Origin: Spirochaetia bacterium UBA2205
Lineage (GTDB): Bacteria > Spirochaetota > UBA4802 > UB4802
Assembly: GCA_002328585.1 (NCBI GenBank)
Contig: DCUV01000046.1
Location: 1 to 7,387, forward strand
DNA length: 7,387 bases
Reading direction: 5' to 3'
Position numbers and translations under genes: made by a program. Positions 5,360-7,387 of the stretch are shown piece after piece (position 1 is the first letter of the stretch; every line of letters begins with the position of its first letter). The notes under the pieces are model-generated. The model ran no database searches and had not been told where the DNA came from. It worked only from the letters and a program-made list of their open reading frames with translations.

Positions 5360-6622
5360 ATGCAGCGCGTTACCAATCAGATGATCAACAACAACCTTGT
5401 GTATAATCTGCACAAACATGGGCAGGATATGGATGCCATGCAAAATATGCTCGCAACCGGGAAGAATGTGCAGTTTCCGCGTGACAATCCAGTTGCTGCT
5501 ACCAATCAGATGTTGTACAAAACTGCACTGGTGGAGATAGATCAATATATAAAGAATATAGATGAATCAAAGTCTAAGCTGGATGAAGTTGACTCTGCAT
5601 TACAATCGGTTATCCGTATCTTTCAAAGGCTGCGAGTTTTAGCAGTGCAGGGCGCCCACGGGATATATACATCGTTTGAACGCAAAGAAGCAGCGGCTAC
5701 CGAAATCAATCAGATGCTGGAAGAGCTTGTGAGCATTGCCAATATTCGTGGCGCCACCGGTAAACCAATCTTTGGTGGCTATCAAACAGGTACTGAAAAT
5801 ATTCCTGACCCATTTGTGCCAATTTACCAAACACTTACAGCAGGTAATCAGGGAAATGCCATGATTGGTGTGCAGTACCGTGGAAATATAGGCAAGTTGC
5901 AGCGAGAGGTTGCAACAGGTGAATATCTTGATGTCAATGTCCCCGGCAACTGGGCATTCTGGGCAACCAATCAAATACTTTCGGCAAATAAGGATGTATC
6001 GCAATACAAAACACTGGCAACACAGGCTTTTAAAATTGATGGTGTGTCGATACAGCTTGCAGCAGGTGATACTATTGACATAATCATTGATAAGATCAAT
6101 AATGCGGGATTAAGTGTTAAAGCGTCGCTGGGAGCACGAAACAATCTGGTTCTGGAAACAACAGTTCCCCATGCTCTATGGCTGGAGGATGAAGGCAGTG
6201 GAACATTTTTACGCGATGCTGGCATGGTAAATCCGGATTTCCCTAATCCACCAAACAATGTTGATCCTACGGTATCAGTAAGCGGGATGTCAATCTTTGA
6301 TATGGCTATTCAACTCAGAGATGATCTGGTGCGTGGCGATCAGGAGCTTGTTGGAGGGCGTGATTTAGGGCTTATTGATATGGCGCTTGATAATGTGTTG
6401 CGTCATATTGCGGCAGTTGGTGCCAGGGAAAACAGGGTAGAGGAGCTTGCAAAGCGTTCAGAATATGCAAAAAGCAATGTACTTGAGATACTGTCAAAAT
6501 CTGAGGGTATAGATTTCCCCGAAACTATCATGAATTTCAGATGGCTTGAATCGGTGCACAATTACGCCCTTGCAGTTGGGGCACGGTCAATAAAACCCAC
6601 GCTTATGGACTTTTTGCGTTAA
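5360..6622 (+). CDS. flgL: Flagellar hook-associated protein 3, FlgL
   Basis: Second hook-filament junction protein, placed between FlgK and the filament. It is a flagellin-like protein of 420 residues, about 100 longer than the E. coli protein and similar to what I recall for spirochaetes. The N-terminal D0/D1 helices run from MQRVTNQMINNNLVYNL to about residue 135, ending in IANIRGATGKPIFGGYQTGT. The segment VQYRGNIGKLQREVATGEYL (171-190) is typical of FlgL. Residues 224-288 form a flagellin IN-type module (FKIDGVSIQLAAGDTIDIII and following), which probably accounts for some of the extra length. The C-terminal flagellin-like helices cover about 336-415 (ALDNVLRHIAAVGARENRVE). The ribosome binding site AGGGG (5347-5351) has an 8-base spacer. 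Only 3 bases separate it from flgK, so the two are surely co-transcribed and probably coupled. Confidence 0.96.
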   Translation: MQRVTNQMINNNLVYNLHKHGQDMDAMQNMLATGKNVQFPRDNPVAATNQMLYKTALVEIDQYIKNIDESKSKLDEVDSALQSVIRIFQRLRVLAVQGAHGIYTSFERKEAAATEINQMLEELVSIANIRGATGKPIFGGYQTGTENIPDPFVPIYQTLTAGNQGNAMIGVQYRGNIGKLQREVATGEYLDVNVPGNWAFWATNQILSANKDVSQYKTLATQAFKIDGVSIQLAAGDTIDIIIDKINNAGLSVKASLGARNNLVLETTVPHALWLEDEGSGTFLRDAGMVNPDFPNPPNNVDPTVSVSGMSIFDMAIQLRDDLVRGDQELVGGRDLGLIDMALDNVLRHIAAVGARENRVEELAKRSEYAKSNVLEILSKSEGIDFPETIMNFRWLESVHNYALAVGARSIKPTLMDFLR

Positions 6623-6634
6623 ATTAGCACATAC

Positions 6635-6638
6635 GAGG
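6635..6638 (+). promoter_or_regulatory. fliW ribosome binding site (supports the TTG start)
   Basis: GAGG lies 7 bases before TTG 6646. The next in-frame ATG, 12 codons later, has no ribosome binding site and would remove the first beta-strand of FliW, so the TTG start is preferred. Confidence 0.6.
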
Positions 6639-6645
6639 TAAACAG

Positions 6646-7098
6646 TTGGTTACGATTGTTACTAAGCCTTTTGGTCAGATGGAAGTAGATGAACGTCAGA
6701 TTATTGATTTTCCTGAAGGTATTTACGGATTTGAGGATATACGAAAATTTGCTATACTGGATGCTAAAGAAAAATCGCCTTTTAAATGGATGCAGGCGCT
6801 GGATGAACCTGATTTAGCATTTGTAATTATCCGTCCGGTAGATTTTATGATAAAGTATGAACTTGAAGTTTTGCCTTCTGATCTGGAGGAGATTGGTGCA
6901 ACATCTCCCGATGAGGTGATAGTTTTTGCGATAGTTACCATACCAGAGGACCCATCCAGGATGACAGCTAACCTTCAGGGTCCAGTTATTATTAATCCTA
7001 AAACACGATGTGGTAAGCAGGCAATATCGCTATCTGAAAATTATTCGGTGCGCCATTATATACTGGAAGAAATAAAGAAAGCATCGGTGAAGGGTTAA
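6646..7098 (+). CDS. fliW: FliW, flagellar assembly factor and CsrA antagonist
   Basis: Cytoplasmic protein of 150 residues, normal for the family. In Bacillus FliW binds either flagellin or CsrA; when flagellin is retained in the cell it takes FliW, and the freed CsrA represses flagellin translation. The family signature is complete: VDERQIIDFPEGIYGFEDI (14-32), PFKWMQALDEPDLAFVI (45-61), the Pro-Asp-Glu-Val strand (88-93), VTIPEDPSRMTANLQGPVII (97-116) and the terminal RCGKQAISLSENYSVRHYI (121-139). The start is a TTG, which may lower expression. A 23-base gap separates it from flgL, the widest gap in the operon but with no terminator, and only 4 bases separate it from csrA. Next to csrA this is the usual spirochaete and Firmicute partner arrangement. 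No flagellin gene is in the window. Confidence 0.95.
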   Translation: MVTIVTKPFGQMEVDERQIIDFPEGIYGFEDIRKFAILDAKEKSPFKWMQALDEPDLAFVIIRPVDFMIKYELEVLPSDLEEIGATSPDEVIVFAIVTIPEDPSRMTANLQGPVIINPKTRCGKQAISLSENYSVRHYILEEIKKASVKG

Positions 7099-7102
7099 CA
7101 CT

Positions 7103-7369
7103 ATGCTGGTACTGGCGCGAAAAATAAATGAAAGCATAATGATTGGTGATGATGTTGAGATAGTCATCATTGATATTAAGGGTGACCAGGTTAAATTGGG
7201 TATAAAAGCCCCTAAAACAATCTCGGTTCACAGAAAAGAGATTTATGATGAAATACAAAAAGAAAATATTGCAGCAATGAAATCACAGCTTAAACCTGAA
7301 ACCCTGAAGGATATTTCGGATATATTGCAATCGCATAAAGAAAAAAAAATTGACAATTCCGGGAAATAG
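7103..7369 (+). CDS. csrA: CsrA, carbon storage / translational regulator
   Basis: Small dimeric RNA-binding protein that binds GGA motifs in hairpin loops, often over ribosome binding sites, and blocks translation. The product has 88 residues. Residues 1-60 are textbook CsrA: MLVLARK at 1-7, the strand IMIGDDVEIVIIDIKGDQVK (12-31), KLGIKAP (31-37) and VHRKEI (42-47). The two RNA-contacting arginines, Arg6 and Arg44, are both present. Asn55, which I recall as important for FliW contact in Bacillus, is also present. Residues 61-88 form a charged C-terminal tail longer than in E. coli CsrA, of the kind seen in FliW-partnered CsrA proteins. The ribosome binding site AAGGG (7090-7094) has an 8-base spacer. 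It is the last gene seen in the operon; only 18 bases follow, so whether the operon continues is unknown. Confidence 0.97.
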   Translation: MLVLARKINESIMIGDDVEIVIIDIKGDQVKLGIKAPKTISVHRKEIYDEIQKENIAAMKSQLKPETLKDISDILQSHKEKKIDNSGK

Positions 7370-7387
7370 CACGATAACAGATATACC

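Noticed and set aside
3593..6258. Several long minus-strand frames inside flgK and flgL
   Set aside because: They are shadows of strongly conserved coding sequence on the + strand, without ribosome binding sites or recognisable products.

Overview
The window is AT-rich bacterial DNA, and every recognisable gene is on the + strand. It most likely comes from a spirochaete, possibly a relative of Leptospira. The evidence is the gene order flgN-flgK-flgL-fliW-csrA, the long spirochaete-style FlgK and FlgL, and an upstream PilZ-type protein that resembles the DUF1577 proteins I associate with Leptospira. The phylum is an inference from protein character and gene order, since no marker gene is present.

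Layout. Bases 1-858 are the 3' end of a gene for a probable outer-membrane beta-barrel protein whose start lies before the window. About 900 bases follow with little coding. They hold one short reading frame (1099-1326) with a good promoter and ribosome binding site. It looks like the front half of a response-regulator receiver domain broken by a frameshift. The same stretch has a GC-rich imperfect hairpin (1562-1616) and two related palindromes that share TTTCATGTAAA. At 1767-2864 is a PilZ-type protein, probably a cyclic-di-GMP sensor, whose two ligand-binding motifs are separated by about 174 residues. A tight operon then runs from 2943 to 7369: flgN (export chaperone), flgK and flgL (hook-filament junction proteins), fliW and csrA.

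How the genes work together. FlgN escorts FlgK and FlgL to the flagellar export gate, and FlgK and FlgL join the hook to the filament. FliW and CsrA form the partner switch that ties flagellin translation to filament assembly: free flagellin binds FliW, which releases CsrA to repress flagellin mRNA. The PilZ protein just upstream suggests a link to cyclic-di-GMP.

The most interesting signal is in the flgN leader. A small hairpin there has a loop, AAGGAG, that matches the CsrA-binding consensus and is itself the Shine-Dalgarno sequence. A second ANGGANG motif overlaps the start codon. The last gene of the operon may therefore repress translation of the first. A weak sigma-28-like promoter lies just upstream of this leader. 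No transposase, CRISPR array, tRNA, rRNA or known riboswitch was seen.
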